Below, in pieces: positions 24,811 through 36,519 of a DNA stretch of 39,678 bases (position 1 is the first letter of the stretch; each line of letters opens with the position of its first letter). The position numbers and the translations under genes are program-made. The stretch spans positions 1 through 39,678 of the forward strand of contig QZKS01000086.1 of assembly GCA_003599865.1 (NCBI GenBank). Direction: 5' to 3'. Below the pieces are notes generated by a model. It had not been told where the DNA came from. It did not search any database and worked only from the letters and a program-made list of their open reading frames with translations. Origin of the DNA: Desulfobacteraceae bacterium. GTDB lineage: Bacteria > Desulfobacterota > Desulfobacteria > Desulfobacterales > SURF-7.

Positions 24811-25650
24811 ATGCTTATCAAATGCTGGGGGTCGAGAGGATCTATCCCTGTTTCCGGAAAAAATTATATCAAATACGGCGGTGATACGACATGCATGGAA
24901 ATCAGAACCAGAAGCAATGACATCATCATTATTGATGCCGGAACTGGAATCAGAAGACTCGGCAATCAATTGATCGAGGAAAAAAAATATCATTACAACA
25001 TTATCTTCACCCATGCCCACTGGGACCATCTAATCGGATTTCCTTTTTTCAAACCATTGTTCATAAAAGAAACGGAAATCGATATCTATCGCTGCCCGTT
25101 TCCAAAACAATATGCGGAAAAAATGATTACCAAGCTGTTGGAACCACCAAACTTCCCCAAAAAATATAATGAGTTGAATGCAACCATCCGCTATATAGAC
25201 GGATGTCCGAATCAGTTTGAAATCGGTTCCGTAACCGTAATACCCATTCGATTAAGTCATCCGAACGGAGGATGCGGTTATAAATTTATTGAAGATGGCA
25301 AGACCTTTGTTTTTCTGACCGATAATGAGCTGGGGTTTGTTCATTCCGGTGGCCTTGAGCGCTCCGCCTATCTTGAGTTCAGCGTCAATGCGGACCTCCT
25401 CATTCATGATGCCGAATATACACCTCTAGAATATAAAAAACAGATTGAATGGGGGCACTCAACCTACATAGATGCTCTTGACCTGGCTCATGAAGCAGGG
25501 GTAAAGAAACTTGGCTTATTCCATATCAATCAGGAGCGAACCGACTCGGAAATGGATCAAATCGAGAAAGACTGCCAACAGATCAGTAAAGACCAAGGAT
25601 ACAATATGGATTGTTTTGCCGTGGCATGGGATATGATCTTTGAGGTGTAG
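24811..25650 (+). CDS. Metallo-beta-lactamase-fold hydrolase (phosphodiesterase-like)
   Basis: 279 residues, start after AAAGGTAACTC, 20 bp from the previous gene. The metal site is complete: His68, His70, Asp72 and His73 in THAHWDHLIGF; the further ligands lie in LSHPNGG, FLTDNE, IHDAEYT and the histidines of GHSTY and LFHI. The opening CWGSRGSIPVSG with YGGDTTCMEI is typical of a cyclic-phosphodiesterase/PhnP-like subgroup that often occurs near two-component or corrinoid genes. Cytosolic; substrate unknown. Confidence 0.87.
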   Translation: MLIKCWGSRGSIPVSGKNYIKYGGDTTCMEIRTRSNDIIIIDAGTGIRRLGNQLIEEKKYHYNIIFTHAHWDHLIGFPFFKPLFIKETEIDIYRCPFPKQYAEKMITKLLEPPNFPKKYNELNATIRYIDGCPNQFEIGSVTVIPIRLSHPNGGCGYKFIEDGKTFVFLTDNELGFVHSGGLERSAYLEFSVNADLLIHDAEYTPLEYKKQIEWGHSTYIDALDLAHEAGVKKLGLFHINQERTDSEMDQIEKDCQQISKDQGYNMDCFAVAWDMIFEV

Positions 25651-25790
25651 CATCTGCAACCTTTTATAGTTAGAGGACGCTGCTCTCCAACCTTACGTTT
25701 CCATCGCTTTCCTCCTCTGTTTTTTACAACTGCAACAGAAAGTGATACGCCGACTACATTATACAATCGATATCAGGAAATCACCGGATC

Positions 25791-27359
25791 ATGGAAAACA
25801 GAATTCAAAGCTGGATCACGACTGTGTCTCTTTCCCGTCCGACACTGGGAGATAACACTGCTGACGCCGACCGACTGGTTATAAAACTGAAAAAACAACT
25901 GCGCACAAATCAGATTGATATTGATCTGCTCCTGCTGAAAAAATTACCCGATATTCTCCGATCCTGCAATTACAGTGTAAACTGTATTCTTTTTAAAAAT
26001 TATGAACACTGGATTCTGACCGGTATTACATCCCCCAACGATCCATCGCTGATTACCGGCATGGCAGTGGATCTGGGGACCACAAGAGTCGTAATTCGTC
26101 TGATAGATCTCGTATCAGGTGATTTTCTATTTGAATCATCATTCGATAATCCCCAAATCCCAATCGGGCCGGATATATTAACAAGAATTCATTATGCCGA
26201 TACACTTCAGGGTCTCGAGGAACTTAATCATCTGATTATCCGCAAACTCAATACGGAGATATCGGCAATCTGTCAATCCTGCAAAATCCGGACTGAAAAC
26301 ATCTATCTCATGGCAGTAGCAGGCAATACAGCCATGACACATCTCTTTATGGGTATAAAGCCAAACTTTATGATCCGGGAACCCTATATTCCTGTCGTCA
26401 ACACCCCGGATACAATGGAGACGGAAAAACTTGGAATTCATATCAACCCCTCCGGCAGAGCCTTTGTTTTTCCCAATGTCGGCAGTTATTTTGGCGGAGA
26501 CCTGGTTGCCGGAATCCTCTATTCCCAAATATACCAAAAAGAAGAAACCGCCATTCTCGTTGATGTAGGCACAAATGCCGAGGTTGTGATTGGTAACAAC
26601 AACTGGCTGATTGCTTGTGCCGGTGCAGCAGGCCCTGCCTTGGAAAGCGGTGTGGCGGAAATGGGTATGATGGCTGCTCCCGGAGCCATCGACAAGGTCA
26701 CCATCGACCCTGAAACACTGACAGTTACCGCACATACAATTGACAATGCTCCACCCATCGGCATTTGCGGATCCGGAGTCATTGATCTTGCCGCACAACT
26801 TTTTCTTTCCGGAGTAGTCGATATCAGAGGAAAACTGAATCCTTCCATCGCTGGTTCCCATGTCAAAAAAACCGACAATGGACTGGTATTTATCGTAACC
26901 CCTGCAAAAGAATCCGGTACCCAGACAGACCTGATCATCAATCAGGCGGATCTGGACAGCCTGTCACGGTCCAAAGCGGCGATGTATACCATACTGGAAA
27001 CGATCTCAGCATCGGTTGGCATCAACCTTTCAGAGCTTGCGACCTTTTATGTGGCAGGGACATTCGGTTCTTTTATCAATCCCAGATCTGCAATATCCAT
27101 TGGGATGCTGCCTGATTTGCCATTAGAAAAATATGTTGCTTTAGGGAATAGTTCACTGGGGGGGGCATCCATGCTTCTCTCAGACCGATCTGCCATGGAT
27201 GAAATCCTTAAAATTAAAGATCGGATAACCTATATGGAATTGAATGTGAACCAGGATTTTATGAATCGATTCAGTGCAGCCAAATTCTTTCCCCACACAG
27301 ATCCTTCTCTTTTCCCTTCGGTCAAAATACATTCCGGAAATCAAGCAAAACCAGTGTAA
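25791..27359 (+). CDS. RACo-like ASKHA ATPase (DUF4445), without the N-terminal [2Fe-2S] domain
   Basis: 522 residues. Residues 1-85 match the middle/linker domain of corrinoid reductive activators (SLSRPTLGDNTADADRLVIKL). The ASKHA ATPase begins at GMAVDLGTTRVVIRLID (Asp94), with NTAMTHLFMGI, ILVDVGTNAEVVIG, the CAGAAGPALESG loop and ICGSGVIDLAAQL. RACo proteins use ATP to reduce Co(II) corrinoid back to Co(I). They normally start with a plant-type ferredoxin domain of about 90 residues; this frame begins right after where it would end, and the 140 bp upstream (25651-25790) cannot encode it. No good ribosome site precedes the ATG. Last gene of the cassette, its stop directly abuts the convergent gene. 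Confidence 0.85.
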   Translation: MENRIQSWITTVSLSRPTLGDNTADADRLVIKLKKQLRTNQIDIDLLLLKKLPDILRSCNYSVNCILFKNYEHWILTGITSPNDPSLITGMAVDLGTTRVVIRLIDLVSGDFLFESSFDNPQIPIGPDILTRIHYADTLQGLEELNHLIIRKLNTEISAICQSCKIRTENIYLMAVAGNTAMTHLFMGIKPNFMIREPYIPVVNTPDTMETEKLGIHINPSGRAFVFPNVGSYFGGDLVAGILYSQIYQKEETAILVDVGTNAEVVIGNNNWLIACAGAAGPALESGVAEMGMMAAPGAIDKVTIDPETLTVTAHTIDNAPPIGICGSGVIDLAAQLFLSGVVDIRGKLNPSIAGSHVKKTDNGLVFIVTPAKESGTQTDLIINQADLDSLSRSKAAMYTILETISASVGINLSELATFYVAGTFGSFINPRSAISIGMLPDLPLEKYVALGNSSLGGASMLLSDRSAMDEILKIKDRITYMELNVNQDFMNRFSAAKFFPHTDPSLFPSVKIHSGNQAKPV

Positions 27360-28679
27360 TCAGTCCTCACAATTATCGATGTGCAATTCGGAAGCCTTGT
27401 CAATATCGATAATCTGACGTCCACCAACATATTCTCTCGTTTTGTAACTGGTTATCCCCATCAATTTTTTCGTGATGGCTCCCATCCGGTCCACCTGTGA
27501 TTTTATTTTGCCCATGGTTTCATATAATGGGTCATCTTCAGGCAGATCCATTAGTAAAATTTCGGTCGCCCCGGAAACATATTGCAAAGGTTGATTCAAT
27601 TCATGACAGACACTTCCCGACATTTCAAGAGCTCCCTGCAACCGTTCTTTCTGAATCCGGTCCTGCTCCGCCTGCAATCTCCATGTAATATCGGAAATCG
27701 TAATAACAGACTGATTCATATAGTTTGTCATATCACGACCGCTGATTTTCAGATTTCCGGAAAAAGTGCTTTTATCCTCTCTCTGAAAAACAGCATCCAC
27801 CTTGACGGGTTTGTTTGCTTTGAGATTTTCTGTGACAACAGCTTTAACACGCTGATATTCATGATCAGATGGATAAAAAATCCGAATCCCCTTCCCCTGA
27901 TACTCATCTGCTGAAGTAAATCCAAACATCTTAACCATTTCATCATTAATCCATACGATGGATTTGTTGTTGACCAGGCATATCCCGATCGGGGAAGCGG
28001 AAAGAATATTTCTCTGAACCTCATTACTTTGCTGAAGGGCTTTTTCGACCTTAATCCGTTCGTTGATTTCGAGTTTCAGTTTTCGATTTGTTTCTTCCAG
28101 TTCGGCAGTACGTTCCTGTACCAACTCTTCCAAATGGTTCTGATATCTGCTGAGCTTTACATTTGCCTGGTGCAGATTATGAGACAGACTATAAGCCCGC
28201 AAGGAGGCAGTAACCGAAGTTAACAGTTTTCTTGCATTAAATTCCGTTTTTGATTTATAGTCATTGATATCATAGCGGGTAATAACCTCCTGTTCCGGGG
28301 CTTGTCCCGGCTGACCGGTATTTAATACAATCTGGACAATCGTATTTTGCAACTCTTCACGAATATACCGGACGACCTCAAGACCGGCATCATCCGTCTC
28401 CATAACGACATCCAGAAGGATAAAAGCGACATCATCATTTTCCCGGACAAACTTTTTGGTTTCCTCACCTGAATAGGCGCTTAAAAAAATCAACCCCCGG
28501 TTCTGAAACGTAAAATCATCCAAAACAAGCTTGGTTACGCTATGAATTTCTTCCTGATCATCTGCAATAATTATCTTCCATGGTTTTTCAGTTTCCGTTT
28601 CACATTCAACGATCGTTTCCTCTTCGGAAAAAAGGAGCTCATCATTGTCAGAAAACAATTTTTTATTGTTATCAACCAT
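27360..28679 (-). CDS. Response regulator-PAS-HisKA protein lacking the ATPase domain
   Basis: 439 residues. Receiver domain at about 32-160 with the phosphoacceptor Asp90 (AFILLDVVM); a linker coiled coil (about 175-215, ELVQERTAELEETNRKL); a PAS domain at about 220-335 (ILSASPIGICLVNNKSIVWIND, cut here: PIGICLVNNKSIVWINDE; VITISDIT at its end); HisKA with the phosphorylatable His359 in SVCHELNQPLQYVSGA. Only 80 residues follow, ending KTREYVGGRQIIDIDKAS, so the HATPase_c domain is absent. There is no downstream frame that could supply it: the next gene converges with zero spacing. It may be a phosphorelay or histidine phosphotransfer protein fed by another kinase. Cytosolic. Confidence 0.88.
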   Translation of the reverse strand: MVDNNKKLFSDNDELLFSEEETIVECETETEKPWKIIIADDQEEIHSVTKLVLDDFTFQNRGLIFLSAYSGEETKKFVRENDDVAFILLDVVMETDDAGLEVVRYIREELQNTIVQIVLNTGQPGQAPEQEVITRYDINDYKSKTEFNARKLLTSVTASLRAYSLSHNLHQANVKLSRYQNHLEELVQERTAELEETNRKLKLEINERIKVEKALQQSNEVQRNILSASPIGICLVNNKSIVWINDEMVKMFGFTSADEYQGKGIRIFYPSDHEYQRVKAVVTENLKANKPVKVDAVFQREDKSTFSGNLKISGRDMTNYMNQSVITISDITWRLQAEQDRIQKERLQGALEMSGSVCHELNQPLQYVSGATEILLMDLPEDDPLYETMGKIKSQVDRMGAITKKLMGITSYKTREYVGGRQIIDIDKASELHIDNCED

Positions 28680-29130
28680 TTGGTATCTCCAACATTATCG
28701 GATACGGTAAATCACCTCACATCAAGAAATGTAAAGGGCTTGTATTTTTTATATACGGGATCATGACCGCATTGAGGCGGATAAAAGAATGAAAAATAGC
28801 ATATTTTCAATAGTATCGGCTACCAAATATGTGCAGGTTAAAGAGAATTGAGTATTTTTTCGATGATAACAATGTGCAATCTCAGTTTTTTTCTGACCTG
28901 ATTAGGCAAGGCAGACAAATACCCTTTTCAAAGATTAAGCCAATGATCAAGAGACCAGTAATATGCTAAAAATAAAGAAATAACATAAAATTGTCAAGGA
29001 AACATTTTCAACGCCCATTCCCTATAAAGCCAAACTGAATGCCTATGAGCGTACGGACTTGACTTGAAATCGGAATGGCGATACAAGAAATTTAAAAGAT
29101 AAATATATTTCAAGACGATAGAGACTCGAT
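28680..29130. other. Divergent intergenic region, 451 bp
   Basis: AT-rich and without a convincing gene. It holds the promoter candidate at 29059-29087 for the gene at 29131. No clear promoter was found for the minus-strand receiver gene; a TATAAA on the minus strand near 28747-28753 lacks a -35. No stable hairpin, tRNA or repeat family was seen. Confidence 0.5.
29059..29087 (+). promoter_or_regulatory. Candidate promoter of the PAS-like gene
   Basis: TTGACT (29059-29064), 17-bp spacer, TACAAG (29082-29087; four of six -10 matches), 43 bases upstream of the ATG at 29131. Confidence 0.4.
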
Positions 29131-29745
29131 ATGACAAATCACATCAAAATGGAAATGATTGACTTGGATCAATATTACGGCAAAATTTTGACCGGAAACT
29201 ATAGTAAGGCACTAAAGGATAAGGTTACCTTTTATATTCAAAGACTTCAACTGATTGACGCGATTGAGGCCCCAGTCATTATTTATCTGGCTGCCTGGCA
29301 GGGTGAAAAAAAAACAATCTGGTATGAATTTGTCAATCAGCAGTTTACCAGGTTAATGGGTTGCTCTCCTCATGAAACCAGCGGTGCTTTTCGGAACAGC
29401 GTGATTGACCGCAGGGAATATGATTATTCAGATAATGATGTTAACATCAACGAAAGGGTCATAGATAAAAAGGAGCTTAGCGGATCACGAAAAAGATTAC
29501 GACAGGAAACCCGGAAAAAAGGAAATACCGAAGCAGTATACAAGCTATTGTTTGAAAAAGGCCGTGCCGTATGGCTGAAAGACCAGGCATCAATTGAGTC
29601 CTTTCAGGAAGATCAGATCCATTTGTCGCTGGGATGCATGACCATTGTCACGAAAGAAATGGAAGCCGCTGAAGATAAGGAAAGAATTGCGGAAAAATTG
29701 AAGCAGATATTAGCGGAAACAGGAGCAAGGATATTTAAGGAATAA
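29131..29745 (+). CDS. Hypothetical protein with a degenerate PAS-like fold
   Basis: 204 residues, no signal peptide or membrane segment. Not a family I recognise with certainty. Residues about 40-75 (IEAPVIIYLAAWQ, WYEFVNQQFTRLMGCSPHE) and about 130-172 (AVYKLLFEKGRAVWLKDQASIE, here AVYKLLFEKGRAVWLKDQA; LSLGCMTIVTKEMEAAEDKE) follow the order of PAS motifs (N-x-x-F-x-x-L-x-G; G-x-x-V-W; G-x-x-x-D-I-T-x-E). A strongly charged insert (KKELSGSRKRLRQETRKKGN, 20 residues) separates the halves, and the C-terminus is a helix of coiled-coil character. It may be a small sensory protein that works with the receiver-PAS-HisKA protein next to it. Weak ribosome site; codon use like its neighbours. Confidence 0.65.
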   Translation: MTNHIKMEMIDLDQYYGKILTGNYSKALKDKVTFYIQRLQLIDAIEAPVIIYLAAWQGEKKTIWYEFVNQQFTRLMGCSPHETSGAFRNSVIDRREYDYSDNDVNINERVIDKKELSGSRKRLRQETRKKGNTEAVYKLLFEKGRAVWLKDQASIESFQEDQIHLSLGCMTIVTKEMEAAEDKERIAEKLKQILAETGARIFKE

Positions 29746-29793
29746 CCTCTATTTCATATGGAATATTATACGATTTCAAAATGATAAACATTT

Positions 29794-30189
29794 CTAATCC
29801 GTTTTTTTCAAAAATTCCACGCCAATACCGTTTGAATCTTTTCGGACGATCTCTGCAGGAACACGGATAAACTTCTGATTATCCGTGTACGGTATATTGA
29901 GGATAATCGTATTCCCCACTGCCACCTGCTCGTTGGTTTTGATGAACATGCCCCCGCTGCTGATATCCTGACTGATCCCCTTACATTTATTTCCTTTTGT
30001 TTCAAACTCAATTGTGTTGATGTAGGATTTTCTGGCCTCATTTCTCTCTCCATATTCCTTTGAAAAAAATAAGGGGTCTTCCAGTTGTTTAAGAAGAGTA
30101 TATTGCTGACTCTCCGACAACTCCAAAATCTTTTTTATCAAGTGTACAATAACCGTGTCTTTGTTAATATTGATTTCATCCGGCGCCAT
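29794..30189 (-). CDS. PilZ domain protein
   Basis: 131 residues from the ATG at 30189, which follows AAAGGAGAACCAT; the frame further upstream has no site. The N-terminal 50 residues are helical. The PilZ domain covers about 50-130: RNEARKSY (the RxxxR element), ISQDISSGGMFIKT (the DxSxxG element), GNTIILNIPY and ILRK/VRKDSNGIGVEF. With both RxxxR and DxSxxG it can probably bind cyclic di-GMP, signalling to surface, motility or exopolysaccharide functions. Single gene, convergent with the PAS-like gene. Confidence 0.85.
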   Translation of the reverse strand: MAPDEININKDTVIVHLIKKILELSESQQYTLLKQLEDPLFFSKEYGERNEARKSYINTIEFETKGNKCKGISQDISSGGMFIKTNEQVAVGNTIILNIPYTDNQKFIRVPAEIVRKDSNGIGVEFLKKTD

Positions 30190-30290
30190 ATGGTTCTCCT
30201 TTTCTGATTGGAAAATGCTACAATGAAAAATCCAACATGTCAACGGATAGGGATATCCAAAAAAAACAACTCATCCCGGAAGCAGTGATA

Positions 30291-30324
30291 AAAAAGAAGG
30301 CCATCTGTTTCCAGTATGGCCTTC
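30291..30324 (-). terminator. Intrinsic terminator of the PFOR gene
   Basis: Stem GAAGGCCAT / ATGGCCTTC (30296-30304 and 30316-30324) with an 11-base loop, followed on the minus strand by a run of T (complement of 30291-30295). It lies just downstream of the PFOR stop at 30346. Confidence 0.75.
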
Positions 30325-30345
30325 CTTGATAATATTAACGAAAGA

Positions 30346-33918
<3,573 letters not shown>

Positions 33919-33931
33919 TTAATAGCTTCGC

Positions 33932-33963
33932 AAAAAACCGGAATTGCAGAATTTCGGCTTTTT
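33932..33963 (-). promoter_or_regulatory. Terminator-like hairpin in the PFOR leader (possible attenuator)
   Basis: On the minus strand: AAAAAGCCGAAATT, loop CTGC, AATTCCGGTTTTTT. Thirteen of fourteen pairs form, one A-C mismatch and one G-U. The 3' arm runs into six T, as in an intrinsic terminator, but it lies about 50 bases upstream of the PFOR start, on the same strand. An antiterminator pairing was not identified. Confidence 0.4.
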
Positions 33964-34126
33964 ACGGTTTCATCGTTTTGCGGAAAAACAATTTACTGAT
34001 AAAGAACCGTTATTCCCAATTTTTCACCATTGTCATGTGATCTGCTGTTCGGCGAAATGCGGCAATCCAGCGTTTCGGTTTGAATCACCATGGAACCGAT
34101 TATGAAAAACCAGAATTTTTTATGGA

Positions 34127-34146
34127 ATATATTCGGCTGAATATAT
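34127..34146 (-). promoter_or_regulatory. Perfect palindrome just downstream of the PFOR promoter (operator candidate)
   Basis: ATATATTC-GGCT-GAATATAT, 8-bp arms and a 4-bp centre. It lies about 20 bases downstream of the candidate -10 at 34165-34170, so a bound repressor would block transcription. The regulator is not identified. Confidence 0.45.
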
Positions 34147-34164
34147 ACACTGAAAATGATTTAA

Positions 34165-34191
34165 ATTATACCAATGGATAACGCTTGTAAA
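34165..34191 (-). promoter_or_regulatory. Candidate promoter of PFOR
   Basis: On the minus strand: TTTACA (34191-34186), 15-bp spacer (short), perfect TATAAT (34170-34165). This gives a 5' leader of about 275 bases before the PFOR start. The perfect -10 is the main support. Confidence 0.45.
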
Positions 34192-34286
34192 GAAAAAAAT
34201 CCAATAAAAACAGAGATTCTTATGATAAACACGTGTATGGAGGTTGAAGCCGGCAACACACGATCAGATGCAGGATGAACACATAT

Positions 34287-35897
34287 TCAGTCCAAAAGGG
34301 TTTCAAAAAAATCGTTTCCCTTATCATCGATAATGATAAATGCAGGAAATTGTTTTACCGTTATTAAAAATACGGCCTCCATTCCAAGCTCAGGATACTC
34401 AATGGTCTCGACATTTGTTATGCAGTCTTTTCCCAGTCTGGCAGCCGGTCCTCCGATTGACCCCAGATAAAACCCCCCATGAGTTTTGCAGGAATCCGTG
34501 ACCGTTTTGGACCGATTGCCCTTTGCAAGCATCACCATGGATCCCCCGTTTTCCTGGAACAATGAAACATAGGCATCCATCCGGCCTGCAGTCGTGGGGC
34601 CGAAAGAACCGGATGGATACCCCTCCGGTGTTTTAGCCGGGCCTGCGTAATAGATAATGTGATTTTTGAAATACTCCGGGAGTGTATCGCCGTTGTCCAG
34701 CCTTTCCTTTATTTTCGCATGCGCGATATCCCTTGCCACCACGATTTTTCCGGTTAATTCCAATCGGGTTGCAACCGGATATTGTGTCAGAATATTGCGA
34801 ATCTCATCCATAGAACGATTCAGATCGATCTGCACGGCCCTGGTGTCCTGCTCTTTGGAATGCGGCAGATATTTTGCCGGATCTGTTTCCAGTTGCTCCA
34901 GAAAAATCCCCTGCTTGTTAATCTTTCCTTTAATATTTCGATCCGCGCTGCAACTGACCCCGATACCGACAGGACAGGATGCACCATGCCTTGGCATCCG
35001 GATAATCCGGATATCATGACAGAAATATTTGCCGCCAAATTGAGCGCCGATTCCAAAAGATCTTGATTTTTCGAGCATTCTGTTTTCCAGATCCGTATCC
35101 CGGAATGCCCGTCCAAAAGGATTTCCCGTTTTGGGCAATCCATCCAGATACCCTGCTGAGGCAAGCTTGACGGTTTTCAGATTCAGTTCGGCAGACATCC
35201 CGCCGATTACAATGGATAGATGATAGGGAGGACACGCCGATGTTCCCAGCGACTTCATTTTCTTTTCAAGAAATGCTTCCAGCGCATTTGGATTCAGAAT
35301 CGCTTTTGTCTCCTGGTATAAATATGTTTTATTTGCGGATCCTCCGCCCTTTGCCATAAAAAGAAAACGGTAATCATTGCCCGGAACCGCATGGACGTCA
35401 ATCTGAGCTGGAAGATTGGTTTTGGTATTGACCTCCTCATACATATTAAGAGGGGCATTTTGAGAATATCTCAAGTTAAAGGTCTGATATGCGTTAAATA
35501 CCCCCCTTGCCAGTGCTTCTTCATCCTGAAATCCTGTCCAGACATGCTGTCCTTTTTTGCCCATGATAATTGCCGTACCCGTATCCTGGCACATGGGGAA
35601 AATGAAATCCGAAGAAATAACCGCATTCTTGATCATTTCAAGAGCGACATATCGATCGTTTCCGGAGCTTTCAGGGTCATCCAGTATTTTTTTCAAAAAC
35701 GCCAGATGAGAAGAACGAAGAAGGTGGGAAACATCGGAAAAAGCATTTTCCGATAATTCCGTTAATCCATCAGGAAAAACCTTTGTGATTTCGTTGCCTT
35801 CAAAGTCACTTGATGCAATGTGTGATGTGGTTAAAAGACGGTATTTGGTTTGGTCTTCCTCAAGGGCAAAGATATCCTGATATGTAAACACTGACAT
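34287..35897 (-). CDS. Fumarate hydratase, class I (single-chain, [4Fe-4S])
   Basis: 536 residues, reversible hydration of fumarate to malate in the citric acid cycle. Both parts of class I fumarase are fused. The cluster cysteines lie in [14 protein letters not shown] (about 102), [15 protein letters not shown] (about 305) and [17 protein letters not shown] (about 467); further motifs are [15 protein letters not shown] and [16 protein letters not shown]. This is the FumA/FumB arrangement of oxygen-sensitive homodimers; the length agrees with it (about 540). Ribosome site AAAGGG is a little far (11 bases). 21 bp downstream of the PilZ-like gene, so probably cotranscribed with it. PFOR lies downstream with its own promoter. 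Confidence 0.92.
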   Translation of the reverse strand: MSVFTYQDIFALEEDQTKYRLLTTSHIASSDFEGNEITKVFPDGLTELSENAFSDVSHLLRSSHLAFLKKILDDPESSGNDRYVALEMIKNAVISSDFIFPMCQDTGTAIIMGKKGQHVWTGFQDEEALARGVFNAYQTFNLRYSQNAPLNMYEEVNTKTNLPAQIDVHAVPGNDYRFLFMAKGGGSANKTYLYQETKAILNPNALEAFLEKKMKSLGTSACPPYHLSIVIGGMSAELNLKTVKLASAGYLDGLPKTGNPFGRAFRDTDLENRMLEKSRSFGIGAQFGGKYFCHDIRIIRMPRHGASCPVGIGVSCSADRNIKGKINKQGIFLEQLETDPAKYLPHSKEQDTRAVQIDLNRSMDEIRNILTQYPVATRLELTGKIVVARDIAHAKIKERLDNGDTLPEYFKNHIIYYAGPAKTPEGYPSGSFGPTTAGRMDAYVSLFQENGGSMVMLAKGNRSKTVTDSCKTHGGFYLGSIGGPAARLGKDCITNVETIEYPELGMEAVFLITVKQFPAFIIIDDKGNDFFETLLD

Positions 35898-35918
35898 GCG
35901 ACGTAAAACCCTTTCGTT

Positions 35919-36281
35919 TTAATGTAAAGATTCATTTTCTTTTTCAATAATCTGCAGTCCGACCATAAGATGACCCTTGAAACGCCCCTGTTTATCCTTG
36001 GAAATATGTCGTACCTTGGTTTCCAGTTGTTCAATTTTTCCAGGAACATCGGCAGAGTAGTATTTCATGTTAAAACTCTCTTCTTCTTTTAGATAGGTGA
36101 GAACCGCTGAATCCTCTCGAACCAGAACACACATTCCATGTTCTGATAAATCCCAGATTCTGAATTGGTAGACCGTTTCCAGCCCTTCAAAAGAAAATTC
36201 CACGCTATAGTACTTGTCTACGACTGTTCTTGGTTCAGCCCTATTGCAGCTTTCATGACCTGCAGAGTCCTTCTGTTCCAT
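35919..36281 (-). CDS. PilZ-like domain protein
   Basis: 120 residues from the ATG at 36281; a TTG at 36293 would add four. The core (RTVVDKYYSVEFSFEG, YQFRIWDLSEHGMCVLV, FNMKYYSAD, VRHISKDKQGRFKGHLMVGLQI) has PilZ-like beta strands with a DLSEHG element in place of DxSxxG, but no RxxxR in front of it, so cyclic di-GMP binding is doubtful. Small deltaproteobacterial proteins of this form are common and uncharacterised. First gene of a unit with fumarase (21 bp). Weak GGGG-type ribosome site. Confidence 0.75.
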   Translation of the reverse strand: MEQKDSAGHESCNRAEPRTVVDKYYSVEFSFEGLETVYQFRIWDLSEHGMCVLVREDSAVLTYLKEEESFNMKYYSADVPGKIEQLETKVRHISKDKQGRFKGHLMVGLQIIEKENESLH

Positions 36282-36440
36282 GGCGTGCCCCAATCTGAAT
36301 GATATTTAGATGGTATTAGTGTTTCTGGAGACATACTATTCAAATTATAACTTAGATTTTCTAATATTTCAATTCCCTATATCACAAAATTCCATTTTTA
36401 TCACAATGCATTCATATTTTCCCCTATATTTGCTATTTCA

Positions 36441-36476
36441 TAAAATAAAAATGCAGAGCTGTAAGCCCTGCATTTT
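36441..36476 (-). terminator. Intrinsic terminator of htpG
   Basis: AAAATGCAG (36448-36456) and CTGCATTTT (36468-36476) with an 11-base loop; read on the minus strand, the 3' arm continues into TTTTTATTTTA. About 45 bases after the htpG stop at 36520. Confidence 0.7.
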
Positions 36477-36519
36477 CACAAACCGGTTCTTTGCAAAATG
36501 AACGCGTTAGGGGGTCAAA

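Noticed and set aside
34229-34236. ACACGTGT palindrome after the fumarase gene
   Set aside because: Eight bases, no T run and no GC stem for a terminator, so probably chance.
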